In this document: positions 18,625 through 27,442 of the stretch, in pieces
How positions within the stretch are numbered: position 1 is the first letter of the stretch
Layout of the letters: each line of letters starts with the position of its first letter
NCBI RefSeq assembly: GCF_020567525.1
Contig: NZ_JAJCVI010000004.1
Location: 124,001 to 188,000, forward strand
DNA: 64,000 nucleotides
Direction: 5' to 3'
Source: Halorubellus salinus
Lineage (GTDB): Archaea > Halobacteriota > Halobacteria > Halobacteriales > Natrialbaceae
The notes under the pieces: generated by a model
Seen by the model: only the letters and a program-made list of their open reading frames with translations
The model's database searches: none
Told to the model about the DNA's origin: nothing
Made by a program: the position numbers and the translations under genes

Positions 18625-19428
18625 TCAGAGGAGGGTCGGGACGACGAGTCCGGCGGTCTTCTCGATGTAGTCGAACCCGAACAGGATGGCGTTGTAGCTC
18701 CCGTGGACGAACGCGGGCGCGAGGAGGTTCTCGGTGCGTTCGTAGACGGTGCCGAGGACGAGCGAGAGCGTGAACACGACCGCGAGCGTCGCGACGAGTT
18801 CGCCGGTGGTGCCGCCCGTGGAGTACGCAGGGATGTGGACGAGCGCGAAGATGACGCTCCCGGTCAGGACGGCCGCCCAGCGTGGCGCGTGCTCGTACAG
18901 CGACTTCTGGACGATGTTCCGGTACAGGAGCTCCTCACCTGGTCCGATGATGAGGAGACTCAACGGGACCAGCGGGAGCAGGAGCGACGGCTCAGATTCC
19001 GCGGCCTGCGTCGTCGAGTGCTGGCTCGTGGAGATGCCGAACGTCTCGAACGCGATCGAGATGACCTGGAGGAGCGCGAACAACGCGACGAGGCCGCCGA
19101 CCGCCCACGCGACCTCGCGGAGCGTCGGCGTCCGGACGTCGAGGAACGACAGCGACCGGTTCGTGTACGCGAGATAGATACCGGCGGTCATCGTCGTCGC
19201 CAGCCCGAGCGCGACCGTCGACACGATCTGCTGGCGCGCCCCCGACAGCGGCGGCTCCCAGACCACGTCGGTGACGACACCGATGAGGACCGTCTGCCAG
19301 ACCGCGATGGCGAAGATACCGACCGCGCCGACGAACGCCATCGCGAGCGCCGCAGCCACGAACCGACCCGGCGACCACGCTCCGCGCGACTCGACGGACA
19401 TGCTCGCCCGTAGCGCCTCCGCCGACAT
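18625..19428 (-). CDS. CPBP-family intramembrane metalloprotease
   Basis: A 267-residue membrane protein with about seven hydrophobic segments and the CPBP/Abi motifs: GPGEELLYRNIV near residue 165 (EExxxR, metal-binding glutamates), FALVHIPAY near 200 (FxxxH), and a late HGSYNAILFG. CPBP members include CAAX-prenyl proteases, bacteriocin self-immunity proteins and membrane-bound regulators; the substrate here is unknown. A second, more divergent CPBP gene lies at 49860-50837. The start could also be the Met at 19401. Confidence 0.85.
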   Translation of the reverse strand: MSAEALRASMSVESRGAWSPGRFVAAALAMAFVGAVGIFAIAVWQTVLIGVVTDVVWEPPLSGARQQIVSTVALGLATTMTAGIYLAYTNRSLSFLDVRTPTLREVAWAVGGLVALFALLQVISIAFETFGISTSQHSTTQAAESEPSLLLPLVPLSLLIIGPGEELLYRNIVQKSLYEHAPRWAAVLTGSVIFALVHIPAYSTGGTTGELVATLAVVFTLSLVLGTVYERTENLLAPAFVHGSYNAILFGFDYIEKTAGLVVPTLL

Positions 19429-19472
19429 AGGCCCTTCCGTTACGCGAGTCCGACTCCCGCGAGCAAGTGGAA

Positions 19473-19665
19473 CCGACGGCCTGGGGGCCGCCGGATGCTG
19501 GTGCGAGCAATCAGTTGACCACAGCCGCGGCGAGGGAACGGAACCGGCGGCCTGGGGGCCGCCGGACGCTGGTGCGAGCGGGGAGAGGAAGAACCGGCGG
19601 CCTGGGGGCCGCCGGACGCTGGTGCGAGCGGGGAGAGGAAGAACCGGCGGCCTGGGGGCCGCCGG
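19473..19665. repeat. Four GC-rich hairpin repeats after pgi
   Basis: Four copies of the 9-bp stem/TGGG-loop hairpin lie at 19473-19494, 19544-19565, 19594-19615 and 19644-19665. The last three are in a strict 50-bp tandem array with identical flanks (gctggtgcgagcggggagag). The array starts 20 bases beyond the pgi stop codon, in the direction of pgi transcription. The first copy has one stem mismatch. Confidence 0.9.
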
Positions 19666-19685
19666 ATGCTGGTGCAGTCAGTAAG

Positions 19686-20984
19686 TCACTCGATAGTCAG
19701 TTCGTCCTTGGCGGCGACGGCGTCGGCTTCGTCGTAGTCGCCTTCGCCGAGCAGCCCTCTGGCGGCGTTCTTCCCCCATTCGACGGCGGGCTGGACGAAC
19801 GTGTCGACGCCGTAGAGTTCGCCGGCGAGCACGCACGCGGCCTCCATGCTGTAGAGGAGCGCGCCGAGTTCGTGCTCGTCGACGCGGTCGAGCTCCACGC
19901 GGACGCTCGGGCGGCCGGCGGCGGCGAGGCTCGCCTCGGTCGCCTCGAACTCGGCGTCCATGAGCTCGCCGAGCCCGGTGCCTTCGAGGTACGCGAGCTC
20001 CTCGGCGTCGCTCTCGGGGATGTCGTGGTCGTCGCGCTCGGTGGGTCGGACGAGCGTCACGAGCTTGTCGCGCGGGCCGGCGCGGTAGAGCTGGAGCTGG
20101 GAGTGCTGGTCGGTCGCGCCGAGCGCTCGCGCCGGCGTCTGCCCGAGGCCGTCCTTGCCCAGGCTCTCCGCCCAGAGTTGCGCGAACCACTCCGCGAACG
20201 TCTCCAGGCTCTCGGCGTACGGCATCATCGCGTTCACGCTCGCACCACGGCAGTCGAGCGCGTACGCCATCGCGCCGTACGCGTACCCCGGGTTCGAGTG
20301 CAGGCTCGGCCCGAGCTTCGCGCGTTGCTCGGCGGCGCCGGCGACGAGCGCGTCCAGGTCGAGCCCGCAGACGCTCGCCGCCGCCAGGCCCACGGTCGAC
20401 AGCGCGGAGAACCGCCCCGGGACGCCATCGGGCTGGGGCAGGCTCGGGAGGCCGTGACGGTCCGCGAGCCGCCGCAACGGCCCGTCCTCGCCCGTGGTGA
20501 CGAACGTGCGGTCGGTCCAGTCGACGCCCGCGTCCCGCATGGCGTCGCGGACGACGAGGAAGTTCGCGAGCGTCTCCGCGGTCGTCCCGGAGCGCGAGAC
20601 GACGTTCACCGTCGTCGACGCGAGGTCGACGTCGTCGAGGAGTTCGGTCACCCACTCGGGGTCGACGTTGTCGAGGTAGTACGCGTCCACGTCCGATTCG
20701 CTGGCGAGCGCGTCCGTGATGGTCGCCGCGCCGAGTGCGCTCCCGCCGATACCGACGTTCAGGAGCGTCCCGGTGTCCGCGAACCCCGCCGTCGTCTCCC
20801 GGATCGAATCGAGGTCGACGTCCTCGGGGAGCGCGAGCGCCGCGTACCCGTGCTCGCGGGCGTCGATACCCTGCTCGATGCGGTCGTGTGCGGCCGCGAC
20901 CTGGTCGTCGAGGCGCGCCAGCGCGTCCCGCCCGATGCCGGGTGACGCGGTGTCGGCGAGCGCGTTCGCGATGTCCACTTGCAT
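19686..20984 (-). CDS. pgi: Glucose-6-phosphate isomerase
   Basis: A 432-residue PGI that interconverts glucose-6-phosphate and fructose-6-phosphate. Visible motifs are GIGGSALGAATI (phosphate-binding loop, near residue 75), SRSGTTAET near 135 (SIS-fold signature), and a C-terminal VDTFVQPAVEWGKN ... DEL region holding the active-site lysine segment. This is the bacterial/eukaryotic-type PGI fold rather than the cupin-type archaeal enzyme, as is usual in haloarchaea. The start at 20984 (MQVDIANAL) is preferred to one 14 codons upstream. Four hairpin repeats follow the stop. Confidence 0.93.
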   Translation of the reverse strand: MQVDIANALADTASPGIGRDALARLDDQVAAAHDRIEQGIDAREHGYAALALPEDVDLDSIRETTAGFADTGTLLNVGIGGSALGAATITDALASESDVDAYYLDNVDPEWVTELLDDVDLASTTVNVVSRSGTTAETLANFLVVRDAMRDAGVDWTDRTFVTTGEDGPLRRLADRHGLPSLPQPDGVPGRFSALSTVGLAAASVCGLDLDALVAGAAEQRAKLGPSLHSNPGYAYGAMAYALDCRGASVNAMMPYAESLETFAEWFAQLWAESLGKDGLGQTPARALGATDQHSQLQLYRAGPRDKLVTLVRPTERDDHDIPESDAEELAYLEGTGLGELMDAEFEATEASLAAAGRPSVRVELDRVDEHELGALLYSMEAACVLAGELYGVDTFVQPAVEWGKNAARGLLGEGDYDEADAVAAKDELTIE

Positions 20985-21044
20985 GCGCGAACGACCGCTC
21001 GGCGGCGACAAGGTTCTTGCCATCACCGCGTGTCCTCTCCGTCG

Positions 21045-21521
21045 ATGCCTCCCTCGTTCTCGCGGCGACGCCTGTTCCTCGTGGTCGCGGGCGCGGCGGC
21101 GACCGCCGTCGGTGGACTGGCGGCCGCGGTGCGTCCGACCGTCTCCGCCGGCTGGCTGCTCGACGCCCCGGACGCGATCGTCGACGCGAAGCCCGGTCAC
21201 TACGTCAGCGACACCGGCCCCGACTGCGGCATCGGCCCCGTCGAGGAGGCGACGACGACGTGGTTCGTCCACGTGGGCGGCGAGGCCGTCGACCCGTCGG
21301 AGCTCTACCTGACGCGAGCGAACTCGCCGGAACGGAAGCCGATCGCTCACTGCATGCGCGACGAGGAAGCACCGTTCGAGGCCGGGAGTCGCCTCGTCGT
21401 CGACGTCCCCGACGGCTCGACGGTCCACCTCGTGTGGAGTCCGACCGGCACTGGTCCGCTGGCGGCCCTGACCGCGGTCGTCCTCGCGACCGTCCGACTG
21501 GCTGGAGAGGACGACGCGTGA
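21045..21521 (+). CDS. Hypothetical membrane-anchored protein
   Basis: A 158-residue protein. The N-terminus SRRRLFLVVAGAAATAVGG looks like an export signal or anchor with a basic n-region. A second hydrophobic stretch (LAALTAVVLATVRLA) lies near the C-terminus. The middle contains two conserved-looking Cys (DCGIGP, HCMRDE) that could pair outside the cell. I do not recognise the family. It runs toward the next membrane protein with a 49-bp gap and may be co-transcribed with it. Confidence 0.6.
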   Translation: MPPSFSRRRLFLVVAGAAATAVGGLAAAVRPTVSAGWLLDAPDAIVDAKPGHYVSDTGPDCGIGPVEEATTTWFVHVGGEAVDPSELYLTRANSPERKPIAHCMRDEEAPFEAGSRLVVDVPDGSTVHLVWSPTGTGPLAALTAVVLATVRLAGEDDA

Positions 21522-21570
21522 GCGACGGCAACCACGCCGCTTTTGCCCGTCTCGCCCCAAGCGTCGAGGG

Positions 21571-22176
21571 ATGACAGAGGACGGCGTCGCGACCGCGGAG
21601 GACGCTCGGAGCAGCGACGACGACGCCGGGAGCGACGGCCGCACGTACGGCGGGCTCCTGACGGCGTTCCCGTACGCGCTCCGCGAGAGCGACTCGCGGC
21701 TGTTCAAGCTGTACGCGACCGTGAGCGGGCTGCTCTCGACGCTGCTCGCGTTCTTCTTCGCGGCGGCGGTGACGGTCGCGGTGTCGAACACGCTCGGCGC
21801 CGGCGGTGGGACGTTCACGTTCGTCCGGTCGTTCTACGTGTTCGTCGCGCTCGCGGTCGTCTCCCCCATCGTCGCCCCGGTCCTGTTCGTCGCGCGCGAG
21901 CACCGCCGCGGTCGCGGCGACGCTCGCTTCGACCGCCGGATGGCGCTCCTCGGGTTCGTGTACTTCGTCGCACTCTACGTCGCCGCGGTCATCTCGATGC
22001 CGCCCGAGTTCACGCTCGACGGCGAGGTCACCACGCGCCCCGACCCGAGCGGGCTGTTCGCACCACTTATCAGCGTGTTCTACGCGATGCCGCCGCTCTC
22101 GAGCATCCTCCCGCCCGCGCTCGTCGGCGTCGCGATGTACCTCCTCGACCGCCAGCACAAGACCTCGAGCACGTGA
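21571..22176 (+). CDS. Hypothetical four-helix membrane protein
   Basis: A 201-residue protein. A 30-residue acidic hydrophilic N-terminus is followed by about four transmembrane helices (roughly residues 50-72, 88-112, 128-147 and 165-187), with a short cytoplasmic tail ending in RQHKTSST. No catalytic motif or transporter signature is visible. I do not recognise a named family with confidence. The ATG at 21571 follows the previous gene closely. Confidence 0.65.
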   Translation: MTEDGVATAEDARSSDDDAGSDGRTYGGLLTAFPYALRESDSRLFKLYATVSGLLSTLLAFFFAAAVTVAVSNTLGAGGGTFTFVRSFYVFVALAVVSPIVAPVLFVAREHRRGRGDARFDRRMALLGFVYFVALYVAAVISMPPEFTLDGEVTTRPDPSGLFAPLISVFYAMPPLSSILPPALVGVAMYLLDRQHKTSST

Positions 22177-22242
22177 GCCCGCGCCGCACGCTCGCGAGTG
22201 CGTGACGAAACCCGGAAGGCCACCGAGGCGCTACCCGTGGGT

Positions 22243-22719
22243 ATGACGGAGACGACCGCGACCTTCCTCGTGACGGAGGCGGACGCCGAGAGCGCCGTGC
22301 TACGCGACGTGGACGCCGGCCAGGTGTACACGCTCGCTGACAACGACCGCGAGTTCGAGCCGGAGATGGTGGTGGGTGCGACCGTGAAGCCGGTGCCGCC
22401 GATGGACGTCGTGTACGAACTCGTCGACGTCGACTACGCGCACCACGTCGACGTCGTCGACACGGACCTGTCGCCGACCACGCAGGCGATGGAGACCGCC
22501 GAGGACCTCGACGTCGGCGACGTCGAGCGCATCGAACGCGCCGGTACCGGCGAACTCCACGTCCTCTCGGTGCCGCCCGAGGACACCGAGCAGGCCGCAC
22601 AGGACGTCATCGCGGACGAGGAGACGGTCGCGCGAGCGGGTCGCGTCGGCGCGGTCCGCGTCGAGGTGCGTCGCGACACCGAGACGGGCGTCCTGAACGT
22701 CCGCTACCTGCCCGACTGA
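22243..22719 (+). CDS. DUF5812-family protein
   Basis: A 158-residue soluble acidic protein of the haloarchaeal DUF5812 family. The N-terminal half forms a small beta-rich domain (TATFLVTEADAESAVLRD), followed by a second domain ending in VRVEVRRDTETGVLNVRYLP. No enzymatic motif is visible. The N-terminal part has the look of an OB/TRAM-like barrel, but that is only an impression. Function is unknown. Confidence 0.75.
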   Translation: MTETTATFLVTEADAESAVLRDVDAGQVYTLADNDREFEPEMVVGATVKPVPPMDVVYELVDVDYAHHVDVVDTDLSPTTQAMETAEDLDVGDVERIERAGTGELHVLSVPPEDTEQAAQDVIADEETVARAGRVGAVRVEVRRDTETGVLNVRYLPD

Positions 22720-22745
22720 ACGCGACGAGCGGGCGTGTCGCGTCG

Positions 22746-23078
22746 CTACTCGCTCTCTTCGCTCGCGTACGGCGCGGGGCCGTCCGCGCTCTGAACCTTC
22801 CAGCCGCCGCCGACGTCGCAGGCCTCGCGGACCGTGTACTCGATCTCCGTATCGGGGCCCATGCGGTCGCCGCCCTGTACCTCCTCGACGCGCAGCGGGA
22901 CGTCGTACGTGCTCCCACAGCACCCGATGTCGACGAACTCGATCCACTCGTCGCCGCGTTCGACGTCGTCGTGGACGCGACGCAGCCAGGCGTGGAAGTG
23001 GTCGGTATCCACCTGCTGGCGACTCCAGTCAGAGAGGTCCATCGGGTACGAGAGCACCACGCGCGTAGCGGTCGTCAT
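22746..23078 (-). CDS. Small hypothetical protein with a Cys-Cys motif
   Basis: A 110-residue soluble protein, convergent with the DUF5812 gene. The centre contains DIGCCGSTYDVPL (Cys-Cys near residues 53-54), and a further Cys follows in EACDVGGGW near 87. These could bind a metal or form a disulfide. The family is not recognised. Its start lies back to back with the secF promoter region. Confidence 0.6.
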   Translation of the reverse strand: MTTATRVVLSYPMDLSDWSRQQVDTDHFHAWLRRVHDDVERGDEWIEFVDIGCCGSTYDVPLRVEEVQGGDRMGPDTEIEYTVREACDVGGGWKVQSADGPAPYASEESE

Positions 23079-23285
23079 ACCTCACGGTACGGGGTCGGCG
23101 GACAAAAGCGTGCGTCGCGATGACGCCGGCCGCGCGAAGCCACGCCTGTGAGGGAGTCGGTGTGGCGGTGCGGGAGTCGGGGTGATACGGATGGCGATGA
23201 TTCCCCGGAGAAATCGTCGGCGTCGGTCGCCGCGAGAGAAAGAGAGATAAGAAGGCTTACTTTCGCCCGCGGCGGACCGGGCGGC

Positions 23286-24191
23286 ATGAGCAAGTTCGAG
23301 GTACCGGAGGTCGACTACGAGCGGTACTCGAACCGCCAGCTCGCGGCCATCCCGCTTGTCCTGTTGGCCGTCGCGCTGGTGGTTCTCGCCGCGTTGTGGG
23401 TGACCACTGGGACACCGGTGCCGCTGGGTATCGACTTCACAGGTGGGACAGAGTTGACGGTGCAGACCGACACGCCCCGCGGCGAACTCGCGGCGGCGTT
23501 CGACGTGCAACCGGCGAACATCCAGGCCGCCGCCGGGACCGCCGAACCACAGTACATCGTGACGTTCGCCGACACGGGCGATAGCACCAACGGGAGCATC
23601 CTCGCCGAACAGGCGCGAGCGAACCTGGAGCCGACGTGTTCGGACGTCGAGGAGTGCGCGGTCGTGCAGTCCCGGCAGTCGACGACGCCGCGGTTCGCGT
23701 CGTCCGCGCAGAACACCGCACTCGTCGGGATCACCATCGCGTTCGCCGGAATGAGCGTGCTCGCGTTCGCACTGTTCCGGTCGTTCGTTCCGTCCGTCGC
23801 GATCGTCATCTCCGCGTTCTCCGACATCGCGATCCCGCTCGCCATCATGGGGCTCGTCGGCATCAACCTCTCGCTGGGCACGGTCGCCGCACTCCTGATG
23901 CTCATCGGGTACTCCGTCGACTCCGACATCCTCCTGAACAACCACATCCTCCGGCGCGAGGGCGGGTTCTACGAGAGCACCGCTCGCGCGATGCGGACCG
24001 GTGTGACGATGACGCTCACGTCGCTCTCCGCGATGGCGGTGATGGCGGTGACGGCGTGGCTGTTCGGGATCGAGCTGATGGCGTCGATCGGTATCGTGCT
24101 CGTCCTCGGGCTCGCGACCGACCTGCTGAACACGTACATGTTGAACTTGAGTCTCCTTCGCTGGTACAAGCTCGGGGAGGTGGGTAACTGA
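23286..24191 (+). CDS. secF: Protein-export membrane protein SecF
   Basis: A 301-residue SecF with six transmembrane helices: TM1 near residues 22-42, then the first periplasmic-type domain containing IDFTGGTEL, and TM2-6 from about 155. Motifs include ALFRSFVPS and LLMLIGYSVDSDILL (split here: LLMLIGYSV, DSDILL), the conserved TM4/5 region thought to carry protons. SecDF assists late stages of Sec-dependent export. The gene overlaps secD by one base (TGATG), so translation is coupled. The order secF-secD is the usual haloarchaeal one, reversed relative to bacteria. Confidence 0.95.
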   Translation: MSKFEVPEVDYERYSNRQLAAIPLVLLAVALVVLAALWVTTGTPVPLGIDFTGGTELTVQTDTPRGELAAAFDVQPANIQAAAGTAEPQYIVTFADTGDSTNGSILAEQARANLEPTCSDVEECAVVQSRQSTTPRFASSAQNTALVGITIAFAGMSVLAFALFRSFVPSVAIVISAFSDIAIPLAIMGLVGINLSLGTVAALLMLIGYSVDSDILLNNHILRREGGFYESTARAMRTGVTMTLTSLSAMAVMAVTAWLFGIELMASIGIVLVLGLATDLLNTYMLNLSLLRWYKLGEVGN

Positions 24192-25783
24192 TGGCCGACC
24201 TCCGTAGCAACTGGCGCGTGGTGCTGCTCGTCGTGATGCTGTCGCTGAGCGCGATCGTGCTGTTCGTGCCGTCGGCGACGCTCAGCGAGGGCGAGGTGAC
24301 GGGGCCGACGAACCTCCAGTACGGCCTCGAACTGAACGGTGGGACGCGCATCCGGACGCCCGTGACGGGGATGAGCGCGACCCAGTTGGACGTGCAGCGC
24401 GCTGACGACGACGTCGTGCGGAACGTCTCCGAGAGCCTCGGTGTCCCGTCGCTCGACGTCGCGGTCCGGGACTGTACGGCGTCGAACGTCGACTGCCGGA
24501 CCGAGGAGGGGCACGTCGTCGAGGTGTTCAACGACTCCGTGACCGCGGAGCAACTCGTGGACGTGTTGCGCGCACAGGGGATCGCGCGCATCGACGGGTC
24601 GCAGGTGACGACCGAGCACGTCCGCGACGACCCGTCGCCGGAGACGTACGCGCGGATGGCGTCGAGCATCCAGAGCAAGCTCGACGCGACCGGCTTGTCC
24701 GGTGGGACGGCGACGGTCGCGTCCGCGGCGAACGGACAGCGGTACGTCGTCGTCGAGGCGCCGAACCGCGAGCCGGAGGCCCTCGTCGAACTCCTCGACG
24801 AGCGTGGGCTCGTCCAGCTCACGGTCCGGTATCCGGGTAACGAGTCGATGCAGGAGGATGTGCTCGTGGACGCGAACGGCATCCGGACGGTCGACCCGCC
24901 GCGGCGGTCGGAGGCCGGGTCCGGCTGGGAGGTCCCCGTGAAGCTCACCGAGCAGGGCGGGACGCGCTTCCAGAACATCCTGAACAGCGTCGGGTTCACG
25001 AGCGACCGGAACTACCAGTCGTGTCCGGCGAACGCGACGGCGACGCGCACGCGGAACGACGACGGTTACTGTCTGTTGACGGTCGTGAACGGTGACGTGA
25101 AGGGTGCGTTCTCGATGGACGGACGGCTCGCTCAGACCATCCGGAGCGAGCAGTTCGCGAACGACCCGCGGTTCTTCTTCACCGCGGGGAACCAGAGCGA
25201 AGCCCAGCGCATCCAGACGAACATCGAGGCGGGTGCGCTCCCGGCGCCGCTCGACCTCGACCAGCGCCAGACGTTCACGCTCGAGGGCGCGCTCGCGGAC
25301 CAGTTCAAGCTGAACGCGCTCATCACGGCGATCGTCGCGGTGCTCGCGGTGTCGTTCACGGTGTACATCCGGTACGGTAACGCGACGGTCGCGGCGCCGA
25401 TGGTCGTCACTGCACTCAGCGAGGTCGCGCTCCTGCTCGGGTTCGCGTCGATCGTCGGGCTCCCGCTCGACCTGAGTCACATCGCTGGGTTCATCGCGGT
25501 CATCGGGACGGGGGTGGACGACCTCATCATCATCGCGGACGAGGTGATGGCCGAGAAGGTGTCCAGTCAGCGCGTGTTCCAGTCGCGGTTCCGGAAGGCG
25601 TTCTGGGTCATCGGTGCGGCGGCGGCGACGACCATCGTCGCGATGAGTCCGCTCGCGGTCCTCAGTCTCGGGGACCTCCGCGGGTTCGCGATCATCACGA
25701 TTCTCGGTGTCCTCATCGGGGTGCTCGTGACGCGGCCGGCGTACGGTGACATCCTCCGTGCGCTCGTGACGGGCGACAAGTAA
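24191..25783 (+). CDS. secD: Protein-export membrane protein SecD
   Basis: A 530-residue SecD: TM1 at residues 10-30, the D1 motif LELNGGTRI near 50 (LDLxGG type), a large extracytoplasmic P1 domain (about 60-370), and a C-terminal five-helix bundle containing GTGVDDLIIIADE, the counterpart of the SecF proton path. It pairs with SecF to improve export and membrane-protein folding. The start codon overlaps the secF stop by one base. Confidence 0.95.
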   Translation: MADLRSNWRVVLLVVMLSLSAIVLFVPSATLSEGEVTGPTNLQYGLELNGGTRIRTPVTGMSATQLDVQRADDDVVRNVSESLGVPSLDVAVRDCTASNVDCRTEEGHVVEVFNDSVTAEQLVDVLRAQGIARIDGSQVTTEHVRDDPSPETYARMASSIQSKLDATGLSGGTATVASAANGQRYVVVEAPNREPEALVELLDERGLVQLTVRYPGNESMQEDVLVDANGIRTVDPPRRSEAGSGWEVPVKLTEQGGTRFQNILNSVGFTSDRNYQSCPANATATRTRNDDGYCLLTVVNGDVKGAFSMDGRLAQTIRSEQFANDPRFFFTAGNQSEAQRIQTNIEAGALPAPLDLDQRQTFTLEGALADQFKLNALITAIVAVLAVSFTVYIRYGNATVAAPMVVTALSEVALLLGFASIVGLPLDLSHIAGFIAVIGTGVDDLIIIADEVMAEKVSSQRVFQSRFRKAFWVIGAAAATTIVAMSPLAVLSLGDLRGFAIITILGVLIGVLVTRPAYGDILRALVTGDK

Positions 25784-25824
25784 GCGCTCGCGGTCGGTTC
25801 TTCTCGGTTCGTCCGTCGTGGCGT

Positions 25825-26478
25825 TCAGAAGTCGTCGAGTCCGGACTGTTCGGCGGCGGCGAGGAGGTCCTCGCACGTGCTCCAGGACGCTCTGGCGAAC
25901 GCGGGGAGGTCGCCGTGGGCGTCGACGTGATCGGCGAGGAACGCGCGCGTCGTCGGGTCGCTCGGGTAGCCGGAGCCGACGTCGTCGTCGCCGAGGTCGT
26001 GCTCGGCGGCGAGCCTGGCGACGTGGGCGTCGCGGGCGACCTTCGCGACGACGCTGGCGGCGGCGACGATCGGGTGTGTCGAATCGGCGCCGTGTTCGGC
26101 GGTGACGTCGACGTCGACGGTGGCGTGCTCGGTGACGCGGCGCGCGAACCGCTTCTCGCTGGTATCGCCGGCGTCGACGATACCGGTGTCGCCGTCGTTG
26201 GCGACCTGCGAGATGGCGTCGGCCTGGGCGGCGACGGTGAGCGTGTTCATGTCCGTGCTCGGGTCGTCGATGCGTGCGGGCGTGATCTCCGCGACCGCGA
26301 CGCGGACGCGGTCGTCGGCGCGGAGGTCGGCGTCGATGCGTTCGCGGGCGTCGACGGCGAGTCGCTTGGAGTCGTCGACGTCGTCGGGGAGGCGGTCGGG
26401 GTCGTCGACGGCGACCGCGGCCGCGAACATCGACCCGAGGACGGGGCCCTTGCCGGCTTCGTCGGCGCCGAATCGCAT
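25825..26478 (-). CDS. rnhB: Ribonuclease HII
   Basis: A 217-residue RNase HII that removes ribonucleotides from DNA-RNA hybrids. The active-site motif DEAGKGPVLG opens the protein (Asp5-Glu6), with further acidic catalytic residues in DDSKRL and IVDAGD, and the typical HPIVAAASVVAKVARD helix near residue 135. This is archaeal type-2 architecture without fusions. The start at 26478 (MRFGADEAGKG) is standard. It is convergent with secD and divergent from the following regulator. Confidence 0.94.
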   Translation of the reverse strand: MRFGADEAGKGPVLGSMFAAAVAVDDPDRLPDDVDDSKRLAVDARERIDADLRADDRVRVAVAEITPARIDDPSTDMNTLTVAAQADAISQVANDGDTGIVDAGDTSEKRFARRVTEHATVDVDVTAEHGADSTHPIVAAASVVAKVARDAHVARLAAEHDLGDDDVGSGYPSDPTTRAFLADHVDAHGDLPAFARASWSTCEDLLAAAEQSGLDDF

Positions 26479-26582
26479 ACCCCGGGTTCGGTCGGGGACG
26501 CACTTCACCGTTCCCGTTTCCCATTCTCTCAACAAAAGGATGGAATAAACTTACTTTCTGGGGTGTTCACGTCCGTACATAC

Positions 26583-27362
26583 ATGGGCGTTTTCGATGCG
26601 GTGTTCGCGTCGTCGGTCAGGCAGACGGTGCTCGCGGAACTCAGCGAGCGCCCCCGGCAGCGACGCGACCTTCTGGACGACGTGGACGCGAGCAAGTCCG
26701 CGGTGTACAACGCGCTGAACGAACTCCGGGACCGCGACCTCCTCCGCGAGGGGCGGTCGCGGCGCTGGGAGACGACGGGGCTGGGCGACCTCGTCGCGGA
26801 CTACGTCGCCGACCGCGAACGAGCCGGCGAGGTCCTGTCGACGCACGCCGAGTACTGGGTGACCCACGACCCGGACGCGCTCCCGGAGCCGTTCCGCGCG
26901 TCCCTCGGCGCGCTCGCGGGCGCCGAAGTACTGGAGTCGCCGGCGTCGGAGCCGTTCCGCGTCCTCAGTCGGGTCGTGGACGTCATCGAGCGCGCGGACC
27001 GCGTGGCGCTCGCCACCCCGATATATCACGACCGGTACGCGGCGGCGCTCGAACGGACGGCCGCCGACGCCGACGTCCGGCTCGTGCTCGCGCCGTCGGT
27101 CCTCGAGGAGGTCGAGGGCCGCGAGAACGCGGACTGGGACGCGGACAACCCGACGGTTCGCGTCGCGGACCCCGGCGTGACCGTGCTCGTCACCGACGAG
27201 ACGACCCTGGTCGCGCTCCCGCGCGAGGACGGCACGCACGACCCCGAGGAGAAGCTGCTGGCCCGCTCCGACCGGGCGCGCGACTGGGGCCGTCGGTTCT
27301 TCGAGCACCACTGGCGGACCGCGACCCCGGTCGAGGCGCTCGAACCCACCGCACGGCGCTGA
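26583..27362 (+). CDS. Winged-helix transcriptional regulator (FilR1/HVO_A0114-like)
   Basis: A 259-residue predicted DNA-binding regulator. The first 75 residues form a winged helix (recognition region VDASKSAVYNALNELRDRD). The rest resembles the FilR1-middle/DUF1724-type sensing domain common in haloarchaeal regulators. The TATA region gaataaacttactttc (about 26543-26558) lies close to the ATG in the intergenic space shared with rnhB, so autoregulation is possible. No target is evident from the neighbours. Confidence 0.75.
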   Translation: MGVFDAVFASSVRQTVLAELSERPRQRRDLLDDVDASKSAVYNALNELRDRDLLREGRSRRWETTGLGDLVADYVADRERAGEVLSTHAEYWVTHDPDALPEPFRASLGALAGAEVLESPASEPFRVLSRVVDVIERADRVALATPIYHDRYAAALERTAADADVRLVLAPSVLEEVEGRENADWDADNPTVRVADPGVTVLVTDETTLVALPREDGTHDPEEKLLARSDRARDWGRRFFEHHWRTATPVEALEPTARR

Positions 27363-27442
27363 TCGATGGCCGAATCAGCCGCACGGCACTGCGCGGCGCT
27401 CGGATACCGGCTCGCTCGCGACCGCTCGTGGCGACGGGCCGG

